Assembly: GCA_964638245.1 (NCBI GenBank)
Contig: CAZWZG010000077.1
Coordinates: 1 to 14,073, forward strand
From: CAZWZG01 sp964638245
GTDB taxonomy: Bacteria > Pseudomonadota > Alphaproteobacteria > Rhodobacterales > Rhodobacteraceae
Length of the DNA: 14,073 nt
Direction of reading: 5' to 3'
The notes under the pieces were generated by a model, which saw only the letters and a program-made list of their open reading frames with translations, was not told the DNA's origin and did not search any database. Positions 12,138-14,073 of the stretch are shown one piece after another. Made by a program: the position numbers and the translations under genes. Numbering within the stretch: position 1 is the first letter of the stretch; every line of letters starts with the position of its first letter.

Positions 12138-12884
12138 ATGGAACCATCGTATCTCGAGACCCCGCAGGGACGTCGAATCGCCTATCATTTCACGCCCGGC
12201 GACGCCCCGGGCATCGTCTTCCTTGGCGGTTTTCGCTCGGACATGGATGGCACCAAGGCGGTCTACCTCGAGGACTGGGCGAAGAAAGAGGGCAGGGCCT
12301 TCCTGCGCCTCGACTACTCGGGCCACGGCAAGTCTTCCGGCGATTTTCTGGACGGCGCGATCGGGGATTGGTTCGAGGACGCCGCCGAGGTGATCAAAGC
12401 GGTGACTTCGGGGCCCCAAGTGATCGTCGGCTCCTCCATGGGCGGCTGGATCGCGCTCCTGATCGCGCGCGCCATGCCCGAACGAGTCGCCGGCCTCGTC
12501 GGTATCGCCGCTGCGCCGGATTTCACCGAAGACGCATTCTACGAAAGCTTTTCAGATGACGAACGCATCGCTCTGACCCGTAACGGACGGATTGAGCGTG
12601 AAAACGACTACAGCGACGAACCGTACATCATAACCCAACGCCTGATCGAAGAGGGCCGCGAGCGGCTTGTCCTGCGTGACCCATTACCCCTCCCATTCCC
12701 GGTCCGGCTGTTGCACGGAACGGGGGACAAGGACGTTCTGATGTCCGTGCCCTTGCGGATTTTAGAGCATGCTGACGGAGAGGATATTCAGTTGATCTTC
12801 GTGAAAGGCGCAGATCACCGGTTTTCGAGCGCTGCGTGTTTGGAGATGATTGCGGGGGCGGTGGGGGAAGTTTCGCCGCTTTGA
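12138..12884 (+). CDS. Alpha/beta hydrolase (ABHD10-like)
   Basis: This 248-aa serine hydrolase of the alpha/beta fold has its nucleophile at S100 in GSSMGG (98-103), acid at D197 in HGTGDKDV, and base H227 in GADHRFS. The oxyanion-side segment FLGGFRSDMDGTKA (28-41) resembles that of ABHD10 and its bacterial relatives, which act on acyl esters and thioesters. No signal peptide is present, so it acts in the cytoplasm. The start at 12138 is preferred for the GGAGG site seven bases upstream. An in-frame start at 12060 would add 26 residues encoded by operator DNA. It is divergent from the ArsR-type regulator and shares the 107-bp control region with it. The substrate is unknown. Confidence 0.9.
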   Translation: MEPSYLETPQGRRIAYHFTPGDAPGIVFLGGFRSDMDGTKAVYLEDWAKKEGRAFLRLDYSGHGKSSGDFLDGAIGDWFEDAAEVIKAVTSGPQVIVGSSMGGWIALLIARAMPERVAGLVGIAAAPDFTEDAFYESFSDDERIALTRNGRIERENDYSDEPYIITQRLIEEGRERLVLRDPLPLPFPVRLLHGTGDKDVLMSVPLRILEHADGEDIQLIFVKGADHRFSSAACLEMIAGAVGEVSPL

Positions 12885-12946
12885 AGGGCGACAAGTCTCG
12901 GAACCCAAGAGCCGTCACAGTTTCAACACCTTGAGACGCTACACCG

Positions 12947-13570
12947 ATGAAGTGGGGCGTTTGGAAGTGCGTTTTGGAAACATTCCTCGCAGCTATATTT
13001 CTGATTGCCATTGTTGGCCTCGCGGTTGCGACACTCCGGGGCAGCGACGACAGCAACAGAGAGCACCCTCGAGCGAAGCATTCAATGAGGGCTACGGCTG
13101 GAACTTCAGCAGACCGCTCTGGACAGTTTGATGCGAAATCTGCGCGGCAGCTGTCTCGTCCGCAAGTCCTTGTTGGCGCCGTATATATTACGGACGGCGA
13201 TACTATAACAATAAAGGGAACACAGATCAGACTATTTGGGATCGATGCGCCTGAGCTCGAGCATCCATACGGCAAGAAGGCGAAATGGGCCCTGCACAGA
13301 CTCTGCAAGGGTCAGGTCATCCGTGCGGAGATAACGAATGTGGATCACTATGGGCGGACCGTTGCCAGGTGTTTCCTGCCAGATGGAAGGGACCTCTCAG
13401 CGGAAATGGTTGCAGAAGGGCTCGCTATTGATTGGCCAAAATACTCGAACGGTCGCTATAGCCAACTAGAAACTCAGAACGTACGGCGCAAATTGTGGTT
13501 GGCGGATGCGCGGCAAAAAGGCCGCATGAACGTCTGGCGCGACTTCGAAGCGCAGAAAAGCCGAGAATGA
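12947..13570 (+). CDS. Membrane-anchored thermonuclease (SNase family)
   Basis: This 207-aa nuclease has one N-terminal membrane helix (about residues 12-30) and a polar linker (31-74). The staphylococcal-nuclease OB fold occupies 75-195. Counterparts of the S. aureus catalytic and calcium residues are all present: D85 in DGDT, R95, D100 and E103 in IRLFGIDAPE, and R137 in DHYGRTVA, so it should be an active calcium-dependent phosphodiesterase. The anchor and the short basic N-terminus suggest the nuclease domain faces the periplasm. The gene starts 62 bp after the hydrolase stop with only a weak ribosome-binding site (GAGACG). Its base composition is visibly more AT-rich than its neighbours, hinting at transfer. 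Incoming-DNA degradation or nutrient scavenging are both possible roles. Confidence 0.9.
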   Translation: MKWGVWKCVLETFLAAIFLIAIVGLAVATLRGSDDSNREHPRAKHSMRATAGTSADRSGQFDAKSARQLSRPQVLVGAVYITDGDTITIKGTQIRLFGIDAPELEHPYGKKAKWALHRLCKGQVIRAEITNVDHYGRTVARCFLPDGRDLSAEMVAEGLAIDWPKYSNGRYSQLETQNVRRKLWLADARQKGRMNVWRDFEAQKSRE

Positions 13571-13619
13571 GTTTGCTTGAGTCGAACTCTGTCGTGGAGC
13601 AGCGCTGGCGAAATCTCAG

Positions 13620-14073
13620 CTAATCCGCAATCCGATACGGCAGCACCCCCCGCTCATCATGACTGATCGCCAGCGCCTTCTCCAACGGCGGCACCGACCT
13701 CTGATGGCACCCCCGCCGCGTACAAATCCGGCAGGAAATCCCAATGGGCTCGAACGCGCTTTCCTCTTTCAGGGCCATCCCATCCGCATAGACAAGGGCG
13801 GTCGCGTGCTCGACGCTACAGCCCAACGCAATCGCATAGCGCCGCGTAGGGGCATGGAACGCGCCGCCCGGCTTGGACACGTCGCGGGCGAGGCAAAAAT
13901 AGCGCGCGCCGTCGGGGGTTTCGGCCAACTGGCGTAGGAACCGGCCTGGCGTTTCGAAGGCGCGGTGGACGTTCCACAGGGGGCAGGCGCCGCCGTAGCG
14001 GGCAAACTGAAGCTGGGTGGCCGAGTGGCGCTTAGTGATCGTGCCCGCCTGATCGACGCGCACAAAGAAGAAC
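13620..14073 (-). CDS. ScfR/MccR-type XRE-family regulator (C-terminal part)
   Basis: This is the C-terminal roughly 150 residues of a gene that continues past the right edge. The frame is open to 14072. The visible part matches the C-terminal domain of short-chain fatty-acyl-CoA-type regulators (the ScfR/RamB/MccR group), with QFARYGGACPLWNVHRAFETPGRF and the cysteine cluster SCRICTRRGCHQR followed by PPLEKAL close to the end. In this family an N-terminal XRE helix-turn-helix, not visible here, binds DNA, and acyl-CoA acts as effector on genes of acetate, propionate or glyoxylate metabolism. It is convergent with the thermonuclease gene, 49 bp apart. The apparent start at 14063 is an internal GTG (valine) and not the true start. 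Confidence 0.82.
   Translation of the reverse strand, partial: FFFVRVDQAGTITKRHSATQLQFARYGGACPLWNVHRAFETPGRFLRQLAETPDGARYFCLARDVSKPGGAFHAPTRRYAIALGCSVEHATALVYADGMALKEESAFEPIGISCRICTRRGCHQRSVPPLEKALAISHDERGVLPYRIAD

Noticed and set aside
12031..12147. N-terminal extension of the ArsR-type regulator
   Set aside because: The extra 39 residues are encoded by the operator palindromes and promoter and have no similarity to ArsR proteins.
12850..13131. 93-aa plus-strand frame between hydrolase and nuclease
   Set aside because: It overlaps both well-supported genes and has no motif, and the nuclease frame explains the region.

Overview
The window looks like a chromosomal segment from an alphaproteobacterium of the Rhodobacteraceae (roseobacter-type). 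Supporting this are the GC-rich housekeeping genes, a ThyX-type thymidylate synthase, an ArsR regulator fused to an SRPBCC domain, a fatty-acyl-responsive XRE-type regulator fragment, and an intergenic element resembling one I remember as recurrent in Rhodobacterales. The assignment is inferred from gene content; no rRNA or tRNA is present.

Layout. 1-503: 3' end of thyX. 514-1907: an AT-richer two-gene unit with an ATGA overlap (305-aa soluble protein plus 159-aa four-helix membrane protein). It has no recognised family, but its architecture recalls phage-lambda RexA/RexB, so it is the best candidate here for an undescribed defence-type system. 1908-2136: non-coding, with an 11-bp tandem repeat and a minus-strand terminator. 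2137-4992: two apparently identical 1428-bp tandem copies of a sulfotransferase unit, each ending in the last 47 coding bases of a cold-shock gene. 5009-5215: the intact cold-shock gene, minus strand. 5357-6088: an ArsC/Spx-like thioredoxin-fold protein and a small membrane protein. 8577-6036 (minus strand): a complete bufferin/gig-type copper RiPP operon, made of a DUF2282 precursor, a DUF692 MNIO enzyme, a DUF2063 partner and a DoxX protein. 10735-8786 (minus): thrS. 12030-10871 (minus): ArsR-SRPBCC regulator and MAPEG protein. 12138-12884: alpha/beta hydrolase, divergent from the regulator across a double GTCACGTGAC palindrome. 12947-13570: membrane-anchored thermonuclease. 13620 to the right edge: 3' part of a ScfR/MccR-type regulator.

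How the parts work together. The buf operon is the clearest functional unit: an exported four-cysteine peptide is modified by the MNIO/DUF2063 pair to bind copper, with DoxX in the membrane. The regulator and MAPEG genes form a two-gene operon whose predicted promoter would give a leaderless mRNA, with the palindromes overlapping the -35 boxes of both divergent promoters. The sulfotransferase duplication has a readable history. The middle cold-shock remnant is a hybrid of the two outer copies, which places the crossover in a 28-bp identical tract. No transposase, integrase, CRISPR array, rRNA or tRNA gene was seen.
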